Of a stretch of DNA of 64,000 bases, positions 41,801-52,129 are shown in pieces. The translations under genes were made by a program, and so were the position numbers. How positions within the stretch are numbered: the stretch's first letter is position 1; each line of letters starts with the position of its first letter. The notes below the pieces were generated by a model that was not told the origin of the DNA, did no database searches, and saw nothing but the letters and a program-made list of their open reading frames with translations. This DNA comes from Lumbricus rubellus (taxonomy: Eukaryota; Annelida; Clitellata; Crassiclitellata; Lumbricidae). The stretch lies in the NCBI GenBank assembly GCA_945859605.1, contig OX243822.1, positions 15,757,171 through 15,821,170 of the forward strand, read 5' to 3'.

Positions 41801-44180
41801 TAAGCTGAGCAGTAGGACTTGTTGAGCTCCTGTTATAACATTTGGTCATCAGATCATGGTACAAATCGTGATCATACTGCGTTGCGTAAAGCATCCTAGA
41901 AGTAGAGCTTACTTTTAAAATAGTGCAGCATAAATTGTTGTAATTGCGATACTTTCAATTGCAATTCCAGGCTTCAGGAGTTTAGACGTCGAAAACCAGA
42001 TGGCGCTACTGAAGTCTTCATTTATGGAGCTCAACGTTCTACGGCTATCTTATAGGTAAGAGCACTGATCTTCCCAGTGGTCCTATATGGATGCGAGACA
42101 TGGACATTGGACAAAGACACGGGATATGGAAAAGAAAATCAACGCGTGTGAGATGTGGATTTGGAGAAAGATGCTAAGGATTTCATGGACGGAGAAGAGA
42201 ACTAACGAATCGGTGCGCGAGGAGCTTGGAATAGAGAGGGAGGAGACACTGCAGCAAACAGCAACTTGGAGAAAATTGAGCTACTTTGGCCATGTGATGA
42301 GATCTAACGGTCTGGAAAAGGAGCTGATGACGGCATGCGGTGAGGGAAGGAGAAGATGCGGAAGACCTAGGAAGAAATGGTTGGATGAGGTACAGGAAAA
42401 GTCTGGCATGAGACTGGAGGAGCTACGAGAGGCGACCAGAGAGAGGAGACGTTGGAGAGAATACACCAAGGCTTTCGCCAGAGCTACAGAAGCTGACGGC
42501 ACCAGGTGACCAGGTGATTGCCTGAGTTGTGTGACGCAATGGGAACTGCCAGATATGAACAGATTTTTTTAACTTTGGAGATTTTAAAAGAAAAAAATTA
42601 AAAGACCTTTCCTCACTTGTCTTTGTCTGTTTTATTTAGTTCAACAGACCTTTGTATGTTTGTATGTGCACTTGTTATGGCGCCCCTTCAAGCTCTCCCT
42701 ACTCAGAGGTGCTCCCGAATGCAGAGCGAACACTGCATCGGAGTGTCACGCCGAAGCGCTGAGCAATTGTGAGTGAAGGACTTGCCCAAGGTCCTTACGC
42801 GGCGAGCTTGTTTGTTTGTTTGTATGTGCACTTGTTATAGCGCCCCTTCAAGCTCTCTCTCCTCAGAGGCGCTCCCGATGCAGAGCGGACACTGCATCAG
42901 AGTTTCACGCCGAACCACTGAGCAATTGTGAGTGAAGGACTTGCCCAAGGTCCTTACGCGGCGAGGTGGATTCGAACCTCGAACCTTCCGGCTCCAAGAC
43001 AACAACGCCACCACTACACCACCGCGCCCCACTTGTTTTTGCTTGTTTTATTTAGGTCAGCAGACATTACCTCACATGTCCTTGTCTGTTTTATCTAGGA
43101 CAGTAGACCTCTCCTCACATGTCTTTGTCTGTTTTATCTAGGTCGATGGACTGTCCTGGCCATCTGAAGTTTGCCCTTGGTATCACTCTACCTCGCAACG
43201 AATGTACAAAGATGGGTTGGGGTCTCGATCTTATCGACTCCACGCTGGAATTTGTCGGACGTCTCAAGGAAGTCAACCTCGACGCTGTTGAGTTCTCCAT
43301 TCTGAACGCCGTTGTTCTTGCCTCGCCTGGTATTTATTTCGTTATTCTTCTTATCATAAATAGTTATGGCTTAACCCTTTAATGACCAGCTGCATATGCG
43401 CCCTTGTAATGGCATGGCTGTGTTACCGCGCCATAGAAATCGTCATTGTTATTATGATATGTTTCCCATACATTTTAGTACACACTGGCCGTTAAAGGGT
43501 TAAGTTTGTTATTGATATGTTTCCATGATGCTTCCTGGGGTATCTTACTTTTAAGCATTTTTTATTGTCTTAATTTTTTTAATTGTTTCTTATTTTATTG
43601 GACCCAGTTGTCTGCTTTCTGAATTTAACATCACTGTGTGATAAAGATTTTTTGCAATGCCCTCCTCCTATGCGCAGGTTTCGGACTGGCACTGGCAGAG
43701 TGCAACCAGCGGCGGAGATCCAGTGGCTCGCATTTTTATTCAACTTAGAACTGTCTTTTTTGCTACAGTGCTAAAGTCAGGAGTGCTTCTGAGTAGTCTC
43801 CGATGATTTATATTGTTTAAAAGTAGTTATTGTTTTATCTGGATGGGACTCTCCATTATCAGAAGAAGGACGTTGATGCGAATTTCTGTTGTTGACTTGA
43901 AAATTTTGTTTTTAAATTTGGTGCTATATAAATTTGTTTTTCAGACGCCAGCGGAGTAGTCGATCGTGACATCATAACGGCGTTTCAGAACCAGATGCTT
44001 GACTGTCTCGAGTACTACTGTGCCACCCGTTACCCGGCCACCCCGCGTCGGTACGGCAAGATCCTCCTAAGACTGCCAGCCCTCCGTACCGTCAGCGCCA
44101 GGGCGGCCGACAATTTCCTTAACCTGAATCTGCAGGGCCAGGTCAAGATGAATGCGCTCGTGGCCGAAATGATGAGCTAG
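38598..44180 (+). CDS. nuclear receptor, ligand-binding domain without visible DBD
   Basis: Plus-strand gene: start exon 38598 to an uncertain donor, then exons 39430-39588, 40777-40890, 41971-42055, 43142-43329 and 43945-44180 (stop TAG 44178-44180). Phases of the last five agree (1,1,1,2,1), and sites are good. They encode a complete nuclear-receptor LBD: helix 1 region EKESLICRLEAAK, signature helix 3-5 MELRMIIDWARLVPGFRSLD then NQMALLKSSFMELNVLRLSY, helix 10 RYGKILLRLPALRTVS, and AF-2 helix MNALVAEMM. The layout fits RXR/HNF4/ERR-type LBDs, but I cannot place it in a subfamily. No C2C2 DNA-binding domain is encoded between the in-frame upstream stop (TGA before 38598) and helix 1. The product, about 290-340 aa, would resemble vertebrate DBD-less receptors (DAX1/SHP) in architecture. 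Confidence 0.88.
39430..39588 (+). CDS. receptor gene, exon 2 (hinge and LBD helix 1)
   Basis: Acceptor TTCTTGTCGCAG, donor CCAG/GTTGTT, 159 nt. Contains a basic KRPKLEDEK stretch (possible nuclear signal) and EKESLICRLEAAKATAIFDP. Confidence 0.85.
39650..39990 (+). mobile_element. LINE 3' end split by a TTAA MITE
   Basis: CTGCCTTTCACTGCGCTCAG up to 39718 and GAGCATTCTCGGTGGTAGG from 39798 are one LINE C-terminal segment (..VVGPAIWNGLPATLQS..). The MITE 39719-39797 is inserted at its TTAA. Confidence 0.7.
39719..39797. mobile_element. TTAA hairpin MITE, copy 4
   Basis: TTAATCTTTTACCCGTTT...AACGGGTAAAGGATTAA; variant with different stem but the same TTAA ends. Its LINE host shows the single TTAA target. 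Confidence 0.85.
40447..40681 (-). mobile_element. SINE-A, copy 3
   Basis: Reverse orientation: tail GTTTGTTTGTATGTGCAC at 40447, hairpin GCGCCCCTTCAAG..GAGAGGCGCTC, B-box complement GGATTCGAACC, head complement CCACCGCGCCCCAC. Full length. Confidence 0.93.
40777..40890 (+). CDS. receptor gene, exon 3 (LBD helix 3)
   Basis: Acceptor CGCGTTTAG, donor CCAG/GTTACC, phase 1-1. Encodes MELRMIIDWARLVPG. It starts only 96 bases after SINE-A copy 3. Confidence 0.93.
40940..41412 (-). mobile_element. SINE-A, copy 4, interrupted by a hAT MITE
   Basis: Tail and hairpin start at 40940-40965; the body resumes at 41199 (CCTTCAAGAGACTACTCAG) and ends in the head complement near 41410. The interruption is the element 40966-41190. 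Confidence 0.9.
40958..41198. mobile_element. hAT-like MITE inside SINE-A
   Basis: Element 40966-41190 has inverted ends CAGGAGCGGATACAGA and TCTGTATCCGCCCCTG and a perfect 8-bp duplication ATAATGCC (40958-40965, 41191-41198). Confidence 0.95.
41515..41640 (-). mobile_element. LINE 3' end
   Basis: Minus strand: GAGCACTTCTGATTAGG..GAGAGGCGCTTTATAAAT then an ATAGAATAGAAATAG tail. Same 3' hairpin as the other LINEs, with G-U/compensatory differences. Confidence 0.7.
41971..42055 (+). CDS. receptor gene, exon 4 (LBD helices 4-5)
   Basis: Acceptor GCAATTCCAG, donor ATAG/GTAAGAGC, phase 1-2. Encodes FRSLDVENQMALLKSSFMEL and NVLRLSYR. Confidence 0.95.
42056..42509 (+). pseudogene. RTE-type LINE reverse transcriptase C-terminus, frameshifted
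   Basis: ALIFPVVLYGCETWTLDKD runs in one frame to about 42118, then RDMEKKINACEMWIWRKMLR, YFGHVMRSNG and CGRPRKKWLDE follow in another frame: the typical C-terminal part of RTE-like non-LTR reverse transcriptases. The homology starts within a few bases of the receptor exon-4 donor. Confidence 0.88.
42657..42811 (-). mobile_element. SINE-A, copy 5, head-truncated
   Basis: Tail, hairpin and body as in the neighbour copy, stopping at TTACGCGGCGAG. Confidence 0.88.
42812..43033 (-). mobile_element. SINE-A, copy 6
   Basis: Full reverse copy abutting copy 5. The arrangement could come from insertion next to the first or from tandem duplication. Confidence 0.92.
43035..43141 (+). repeat. short tandem repeat before exon 5
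   Basis: CTCACATGTCTTTGTCTGTTTTATCTAGG-like unit of about 53 bp occurs near 42610, 43065 and 43110; each carries a TTTATCTAGG-type acceptor, and the last is the real acceptor of exon 5. Confidence 0.7.
43142..43329 (+). CDS. receptor gene, exon 5 (LBD helices 6-9)
   Basis: Acceptor TTTTATCTAG, donor CCTG/GTATTT, phase 2-1. Encodes MGWGLDLIDSTLEFVGRLKE and FSILNAVVLASP. Confidence 0.95.
43371..43503. mobile_element. TTAA hairpin MITE, copy 5, with insertion
   Basis: TTAACCCTTTAATGACCAG at the left and CTGGCCGTTAAAGGGTTAA at the right. The middle holds TGTAATGGCATGGCTGTGTT..AAATCGTCATTG, a retroposon tail also seen at 31190. Confidence 0.8.
43625..43718 (+). repeat. dispersed 90-bp motif, copy 2
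   Basis: TTTAACATCACTGTGTGATAA..CCCTCCTCC..GGACTGGCACTGGCAGAG and GCAACCAGCGGCGGAG. Confidence 0.8.
43945..44180 (+). CDS. receptor gene, exon 6 (LBD helices 9-12, AF-2)
   Basis: Acceptor TTTGTTTTTCAG, phase 1. Encodes RYPATPRRYGKILLRLPALR and MNALVAEMMS, stop TAG. Terminal exon. Confidence 0.95.
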
Positions 44181-45600
44181 CGCGAAATGTTCTCACGCGC
44201 GTTGAGATTGCGAGTTGATGAAGTATTCTTCTCTCGACCCGAGAGATGAATATGGTTATGGTGGGTGGAATATTCCGGAGTGGTGTGTCGTTAAACTCAG
44301 GGAATATTCTGGAACCAAGATGGTAGATGATGATAAGCGGATGGAATATTCTGTAGCGGAAAATTTGATGAGCTCGTGGAATATTTGCACGGTGGAGATG
44401 TCGAGAATTTGGCTGATGGATTTAAGTTTATCCACGGTTGAGACACGCTTAACCATTTAATGCAGGATGGTATAGGATTTCCCATACCAATTGCTACCAT
44501 CTCGGCATTAAAGGGTTAAGCTAACGGAACGTTGTTCTGGAGCTGGGATAATGAGTGCAGGGAATATTCCAAAGCTGAGATGGTTTGGTGGTGCAGGAAT
44601 ATTTCATATCCGAAATGTGGATAGTGGTTAATGTCTTGTGTTTTTTCTCTGTGGTGTTTCGCTTGTGAAGATTTCTGTCAATTCTTTTATCTTGTAGTCG
44701 TGTATTCTTCGTTGTTGTTTGAGTACAAAAGATGGTTAATGATTTATATTGTTTAAAAGTAGTGATTGTTTTATCTGGATGGGACTTCCCATGATCAGAA
44801 GTAGAATGTTGATGTGAATTTCTGTTGTTGAATTGAAAATTTTGTTTATGAATCCGGTTGCAAATGGGTGAAAATTTCGGTTTGAAATTTCATGTGAAAA
44901 TTAAAACTCGATATGAATTTCTGTTGTTGTTCAAATGTGCTTGTTTCTTTCAATATGTTAGGAAATTCCGTGGAATTTAACTGTGAATTTCCTGTGTAAA
45001 TGAAAAAACACTAATTGGAAATTTCTGTTGTCAAAAGTATCTTTTATCAGGATGGGAATTTTAATTTGTTTTCAAATACGAAAGTGTTTTTGTATGGGTA
45101 GGAATTTCTGTTATTCCGATTGTCTTGTCTATTGTTTTTTCCGATTGTTTTGTGTATTGTTTTCCATTGTCTGAACAGGAATTCCTCTCTTTGTCTGAAT
45201 TTGAATTTCTATTCATTCGATAGAGTTGTTTCAACGTCTGCCTCAGAATTTTCTTGTTTCCTGAGTTTTGCGCTCGCTTGTTTTTATTTTATACTTGTTA
45301 AACTGATGAGATCAGATACACGAAAACAAATTGTCTGGACGTGGTGCACCATGAATGTGGCTTACACTGTCCAACTGCTGTAACAATAGTCACAATTGCA
45401 AACTCAGAATTTTCTGGTAACCTAGAAAGCCTGTTCAAGAGATAGAACGGGTTTCACGGGCATTCTTTAGTAACAAAACCAATATGGTAAAATTGCTGTG
45501 TAACGGGTGTCCATACAAAGTTCAAATCTGGATGTTTGAGATCAGTTTGAACCTTTGAAGCAAATTTGAATCCCTTTTATGACTTTAAAGGCGAAGGTTC
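44181..45600. other. 3' region of the receptor gene and intergenic DNA
   Basis: Contains repeated GGAATATTC words, a TTAA MITE at 44449-44519, and two copies of a TTTATATTGTTTAAAAGTAG segment (43808 and 44734) with following TGTTTTATCTGGATGGGACT. No further coding exon seen. Confidence 0.5.
44449..44519. mobile_element. TTAA hairpin MITE, copy 6
   Basis: TTAACCATTTAATGCAGG..CTCGGCATTAAAGGGTTAA; central GGTATAGGATTTCCCATACC is itself palindromic. Confidence 0.9.
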
Positions 45601-45727
45601 AGTTTACGGAGAAACCAGTCTGATTGGTCAGCAGGTCTCTATTTAGTGGGCGTGACGCTGACCAATCAGCATCTGCTCCAAGTTCACATGAAAGCACTGA
45701 CAGCTGCTTTAGATTGCTAGGCTAGGT

Positions 45728-46995
45728 CGAGGAATTGTTCTGTAAAGATTCTATAGACTCCCCTGAGTGGGTCTCTGTATGCAGATTAGCCAATTGTTGG
45801 ACCTTCTATTTGAGATTTGCATTCTGCCAAGGGCTAGCAACATCAAGGCAAGGTTGTATTACATCACTTGAACGCTTCTCAGTTCATCAATTGAGATCTC
45901 ATCTGAAGCCTATAAAGCTTTAGCTGCATGGTAACCAGACTTATAAACAAAGGTGGGCTATGCTCTGATGTAAAGACAAACATATGAACTAGGGGTTGCC
46001 AGGGTTGGTATAGAACTATAGAATATAGATAGCTAGAACACCATCGGCTCAAGGTTCTTTGAATCTTTGTGTGGATTGATCTTGCCATCGGCTATACTCG
46101 GCCGGTCAACTGCCCTGTCAAATGTCCTGTCGCACTGTAGCATGGTAAATTGCTGGCCTGGTCTTATGCAGATTAGCTAAAGCTGGTGTACACCCAAGGT
46201 CTTTCCATTCATTGGCGGAAGTATCTTGATGTATAGTCTTCTATTTTATATGCACATTATTATATATGTAGGCCTATACAGTCTATATACATTATATATA
46301 TATATATATATACGGGCAAGCTAATATGCATATTCCAATCAAGTTATCAAGCTGCTGGATGAAACATCATGGAGCTGTGGGCCGGTAAATCAAAGCACCT
46401 GCTAGAGTTTTGTAGGCCTACAGGAACTGAGAAGGGAAAGAGTCTAAAGTGATGTAATACAACCTGGCCTTGGTATTGCTAGTCGTTGGCAGGAGACTAA
46501 TCTCTAATGGGAGGCATTTCAAAATGGAAGGCTCAACAATTGAAAAGCAGAGGAGCAGACTGAGAGGAACAAACAATTCCACCCCTCCCTCTCCTCCCTA
46601 TAGCAGAATATCGAATGGTTCGATGGTCAGCCAAGGTTCTTTGAATGATCTTGATGGTTTTGTCTTTTCCTTCGCGTATACGGCCTGTGTTTACATGTCT
46701 CTGTCTGTGTCCATTGGTATGGAAATGAGCACACACAAGCACTGAAGTCTGGCTGACAGGTATCAAGATCATTCCACTGCTGTATACAGGTATGGCCGTT
46801 GGTATTAATGGCTAGTCCCTGGGGCATGGTCTAGGGCCCTAGACAAACCGTCCAACAGCTTAGCTGACCTGCAAAAGTTCTGGTCAGTGGCATCAGTGGT
46901 GCACAACTGCACACACACGCACACACACGGAAGTATACGCCAAGCTAATCTGCATAAGGTACCCCACTCAGGGAAGTCTAGAGACAATTCCTCAA
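45728..46995. repeat. large imperfect inverted repeat
   Basis: Outer arms 45730-45795 and 46935-46995 (GAGGAATTGT..CCCTGAGTGGG..TATGCAGATTAG); inner arms 45823-45890 and 46428-46500 (AGGTTGTATTACATCACTT and CTGCCAA..GCTAGCAA). The nested order is that of a foldback structure. An (AT)n tract sits near the centre at 46283-46312. Confidence 0.75.
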
Positions 46996-47639
46996 CCTGG
47001 TTTAGATAGGCTATAGCTATCTATAGCAGTGGTCAGTGCTCTCATGCAGGTGCGCTTGAAGCTGATTGACAAGCCGGTCTCTATAGGCCACGCCAGTTTA
47101 CGGAGAGAATACTGGGACCAAACCTAGGCCTTTAAGCCCAGTGTCTGGGACACTTTGTCCTCGGTTTTGTGTTGTTATTGAAAATTTATATAGTGCCACT
47201 TCAACAGAAACAAGGCAGTCTTTGTTGATTCAGAACTGATTGCACTAAATCATGATTGAATAAAATGGTTTTTAATCAGTTACAGGAAGGACACAAAGAA
47301 AGATTGAGATGCTCATTGCTCAAGTTGAGGCCTGCAAGACAGAAATTCCAGATGGGCCAAAAATAGCAGAACTTGCTATGCTATGCTGTGGAAGTTCAGG
47401 TCCGAAGGACAACCAGGTTACCTATAGCTTGTGCAGCACATCGATGATAGATAGATCATCTGTGGTCAAGTAAGGAATGGACTGGGATGCCTGTCTTATC
47501 TATGACGAGATAAAGACAAGTAAGTAAAAACATTAGGACATCAGTAAGATATGTTTTCTCAAAGGTAACAAAATTTTGCAATTCCCCAGCATGAAACTGG
47601 ACATATATCTACCACTTGCCAAAGCCTTGGAAGACCGCC

Positions 47640-47870
47640 AACTCAATGCTGTTTCTTATTCGTGCAGTTCTTGACAAGGCGTGCAGTTCTAAATGGATTT
47701 GTGTAGTTGTAGAAGCACTTCTGTGCAGCTAGAAATAGTAAAAATGGGTCATTGTCATCCGATTGCGAGTTACTTGCCATGGAAAATGTGAAGGGAAAGA
47801 AGGTTTTGTGTACTTCTGAAATTTCTTTTAAAAGCGCTGCCACAATTTATAGTCCAGCTGCAGCATTTTA
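47640..47870. mobile_element. MITE related to 52890-53087, degenerate
   Basis: Shares GTAGAAGCACTTCTGTGCAG-like and GCAGTTCTAAATGGATTTGTG words with 52940-53060 in reverse orientation. Confidence 0.55.
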
Positions 47871-47950
47871 GAAATACTTTATTGATTCATGCAGGGAACA
47901 AACAGTAAAACTTGCTCAAATGGCTTTATCACGTTCGTTGATGCTGGGAC

Positions 47951-48016
47951 TTAACCCTTTAACTACCGGCGTGTACTAAAATGTGAAAGGTACGCAACTG
48001 GTCGTTAAAGGGTTAA
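47951..48016. mobile_element. TTAA hairpin MITE, copy 7
   Basis: TTAACCCTTTAACTACCGG..CTGGTCGTTAAAGGGTTAA, 66 bp. Confidence 0.9.
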
Positions 48017-48152
48017 CGAAAGCTCGCTTCTGTCTATCCTGTCGGGCAACTTGCATCGCCAGACAATTTGTCTTCGAGTGTGTACTTTATTGGACGTTAC
48101 CTCAGGACTGTCAATGATCTGACCCTGCCAGATTGTCCATTTTACCATGTGG

Positions 48153-48477
48153 GTCTAACCCAGTGGTTCCCAACCCGTGGCTTGCAGACCAAAAGTGGCC
48201 CACCAGGCGTAAAAAATTCTCCTCCATCTCTCAAAGAATTAACCAAAACATATGAAAAATTAACAATTTGGACAGGATAGAGCACATGATTATTTTCTAT
48301 TACAAATTATTTTATTTTGACGTCTTTAAATAACATCGAACATTCTATTTTGTTTCAATTGTAACAATTTCATATGATTTCAGTTAATTAAATTTTAGCC
48401 TTGTGGCCCCCTAATGTCCTCCAACTTAGAAAAAGTAGACCGAAAGTCAAAAAAGGTTGGGAACCACTGGTATAACC
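48153..48477. mobile_element. hAT-like MITE, full copy
   Basis: Element 48161-48469 with inverted ends CAGTGGTTCCCAACCC and GGTTGGGAACCACTG. Flanks GTCTAACC and GTATAACC agree at 7 of 8 positions. Partial copies lie at 1-160 and 57347-57452. Confidence 0.93.
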
Positions 48478-48869
48478 CATATAGTACCTTTTCATGGGTC
48501 ACGCCAAATGTCTGTGGGCCAGCTGGCAGGGAGATTACTTACCGAATGTGATTCGGTTTCTCAAAGCAGCCAGTACATAGTCTACACAGTGTGACTAAGT
48601 TTGTGGCCAAAACCGAAGCTTGCTTGTTTATATTGCTTCAAAATACCTGCAGTTAATAAAATGAAATGTGCGAAAACTTGGTGTGAATGCTAATAAAAAT
48701 GAAGGTAGCGCACTCGTGTCTGTGTGTTTCGTGAAAAACCGCAAGCATGACAATGTGACGCGACTTTATTTATATTGCTCTCTTTCTACAGCTCTGAAGT
48801 GCACAGTGTACACGACCATGTGATAGGGGCACAGTGAATGTGTATGAAGGGCTTGCTCAAGATCCTCAC

Positions 48870-49265
48870 ACCATGGGCGTCCGCACATAGGGGGCAAGAG
48901 GGTCACTTTCCCCGTCGGATAATTCACACCTATGTTTTCAACTACCGTACTTTTTGGTTTAAAAAAATTTCTTTGCACTAAAGCAATGATAAAGAAAGCA
49001 TAACTGAGAAATTTAACGTAAGTAAGACTAAAAAATAATTATAACTGTACCATCACTTTGTTTCAACAATTATGATGATATATTTTATTATGGTGGCATC
49101 TCTTCTATGACAATTTTGGATATTGTTTTAATTTTTCAAATTTACATTTGAAAACCCTTATGAAAAATTCCCATTTACTTAATTTTCAGTTGTGAATTTT
49201 CAAGGTTTTGCTGACAAGTTTAGCCTTGGCCATTGTTACCCCTTCCTGCCAAAAGTATCTGTGGG
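48870..49265. repeat. dispersed repeat, partner of 9255-9490
   Basis: Starts CCATGGGCGTCCGCACATAG and ends CTGTGGGTGCCTGAT; internal blocks match 9255-9490. Probably a decayed CATGGGCG-ended transposon. Confidence 0.5.
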
Positions 49266-49554
49266 TGCCTGATCCTATGCCCTATTATAACTGTTATAGC
49301 AGTTATAACTGCCTCAGGCGAGACTTAATCGTACTCTGCGCGTTACAGGCCACGTGCCACCTTGCCACGCTGATGTCCATAATGTTCCAAAAGAACATGT
49401 TAAAGATCCTTATTTTTTGTTGAGCGAGTACCGATTTTAAAAGGATTGGCAGTGTAGTTGATCATGATTATCCGATGTTCAACGATCCACAGCCAACCTT
49501 GGGCTTGGAATATTTACTTCACCGACATCAGATCCAACGCACAACAATTTGCAT

Positions 49555-49588
49555 CGTATTATTATTATTATTATTATTATTATTAGCG
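49555..49588. repeat. (ATT)n microsatellite
   Basis: Run of ATT triplets. Confidence 0.95.
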
Positions 49589-49851
49589 TTTGAATTACCA
49601 GTACTTTTAGCCTGCAGTGCATGATAATCAGTGGCGGCGCTAGCACTCTTGATCTGCCTTATGACCTCACAGAACAATTTTGAATTGTGTAGTATATTCT
49701 TTAAATTAATTTATATGACCCAGCATTCTTTAGACTAATATATTTGACCCTCTGAATAACCCCATGACCCTGACACGACCTGCTGAATTTTGAAATGTGT
49801 AGTATCTTCTTTAAATTAATATATATGACTTTCTGAATAATTCTTTTAATA

Positions 49852-50729
49852 TATTAGACCAGTGCTGTCCAACCTGCGGCCCGCGGGCCGCATGCGGCCC
49901 GCGGAGCAATTTCAAGTGGCCCGCCAGAGCATACAAAATTCTTCCACTGTGTATAAAATAAAATCAAGGACAAAGTCTAGTCGAATCTAAGTTTTTTAAA
50001 ATTGAAATTGTAATGGTTTCTATGGTTCGAAAAGTCACCGGAAAAGCCAATTCAACAACATTCTTCTTTCTATCTCTGCCGTAGTCTGTCAAACGACTAT
50101 CAAAAGACTTCTTGTTTTGAACATTTTTTATCCCTCTACTCAACTAAATTGACCTCGCATGGCTCTATCGTCCAAACCGTTCACTTCTAGTCCGTTTCTG
50201 AGATGTATGTGTAGCCTACAGGGTTTCAGCACGTCTGAAAGGAAGCCAGCTGCAACATTTCCTTTCGAGAGATTGTCCAATTGGAGTCCTGAGGGTTGAA
50301 GGGAATGGACAGAACAGATGAATGGCGATGTCTTTGACTCATTTTCAGCCGACGACAATTGACTGTTCTTTAGACCGAATTGACTCTGGTTTCGGCTCAG
50401 CTTTAGGGTGGAAATGAGCAAAAAATTGCAACTGGGAGACGAAATGAAGAGCTGAGTTTACCAGACCCTGGCTGCCAGGCTGGGCGACAAACTTAAAATC
50501 CAGCTGAGCGCACCTAATAATTTTGGTGCTGATCTATAGCCTAATCAAGCATTCAAGGTGTTATGCACTGTTCTTTTATACATTAGCCAACAATAATTCC
50601 ATAAAACAGTTAAAAAATATCAGTAGATTTTTGCCTTTGCTTTTGAGCTTATTGTTGCGGCCCTCGGCTTCAAGAATATTGCTTCTGCGGCCCACGGGGC
50701 CAAAAAGGTTGGACAGCACTGTATTAGAC
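49852..50729. mobile_element. hAT-like non-autonomous element, 862 bp
   Basis: Element 49860-50721 with inverted ends CAGTGCTGTCCAACCTGCGG and AGGTTGGACAGCACTG; perfect 8-bp duplication TATTAGAC (49852-49859, 50722-50729). Subterminal CGGCCCGCGGGCCG palindrome. No transposase motif seen. Confidence 0.96.
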
Positions 50730-51094
50730 CTTCTGAATTTATAACCCCATGACCCTGACATGATCTGCTGAAATTGTGCAGCTGACGCCGCCACTGATGA
50801 TAATATGACTCAAGTTTGCTGAAGTTTGTGTTTAAGAGAATGCAATAAGCTGGCCAGTACTGTCACCCATTTGGGTTTTTTGTATTTTACGATTTCGGTA
50901 AATATGTTGATAAACCTTTGGGGAACTTCAGGAAGCTATGAAGTGTGCTATAATTATAATTGATTGTGTGGTGCTTGTGGTAGTAATTTAATGTTACCGG
51001 GTCAATGTATTTTGGTTAATATATTGCCTTAGGATATATTTTCATTATTATCTGTTTTGTTAGATAATATGATGAAAAATAGTTTTGTAGCTGT

Positions 51095-51565
51095 GAAATC
51101 GGTTCTAGGACGATTGGTCATAGGATGGTTGGTCGTAAGGTCTATTGTGAAAAGTCACAGATAAATTACAAGAATCTTATTTTTTAAACAAATAAACCAT
51201 TGTCAAGTTACGCAATCTTCTTTAGTTTTTTAATTGATTGCAGGTATCATTTATTGATATTCAGCATTTCAGGCAAATACAATTAGTGTCAAAATCAAGA
51301 AATTTATTTGTTTTACGTATCCTACTTTGAATTACATTTTATATTAAATGATCTAGTAAATGTTAGTTGGTGTTTTTAACATCTTCAATAAATATACTTG
51401 TATTCGGTACCTATACTTGAATAATTTGACCTTTTAAATTATACCCGATCGACCATGTGACCGACCGATAGTCCTATGACCAATTGTCCTATGACCAATT
51501 GTCCTATGACCAATTGTCCTATGACCATTCGTCCTATGACCAATCGTCCTATGACCAGTCTGTCG
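51095..51565. mobile_element. foldback element with 15-bp GGTCATAGGACAATT repeats
   Basis: The right arm has at least six tandem GTCCTATGACCAATT-like units (51465-51560); the left arm (51103-51140) has the complement, CTAGGACGATTGGTCATAGG and TTGGTCGTAAGG. Centre is AT-rich and non-coding. Confidence 0.7.
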
Positions 51566-52129
51566 ATTTCTTTGTTCTTGTTACTCGTTCTCTCTTCAGA
51601 CTTTGACGCACAAAACGAACTGATGTGACCACTCTGCTCATGGTTAGACTTTCGTGATATTTGTGTATTCGTGATTCTTTGAGCAATTATGAATGAATAA
51701 ATATTTTGTTGATGTTTATTCCCATCTAGGAGTCCTGATATCCAACTGATTTGTTGGATATAATTATTTGGTTCGATACTCAAAAATTTTCTTCGATCTG
51801 CTTGATCTTATTTGGCTTGATCGGTAATTTACAGTCGACATATTCATTCTGTTTTCTCAATTAGAAATTTGTCGATAACCTTCTGAGATTATTTAGCTCA
51901 TTAAGTTTCATTGGCAATTGACATGTCTTTGATATGGGCAATCTGTTTAGCTCAATCAGCATTGACAGGATAGGAAGTGTGTCATTAATTTAGCTGAACT
52001 ATTTGGTTAAATAATTATTAGCGTGATTAGCATTTTGCTATTAGTCTATTAGAATTATTGGGATTAATTAGTTAGGCTTTGCTGGGCAGTCTCATGGCTA
52101 ATGACAGATGTAGTTGCAGCACACACATC

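Noticed and set aside
42087..42509. A host gene resembling craniofacial development protein 2
   Set aside because: The motifs YGCETW, GHVMR and GRPRKKWLDE are those of RTE-type LINE reverse transcriptases, and the frame is broken at about 42118.
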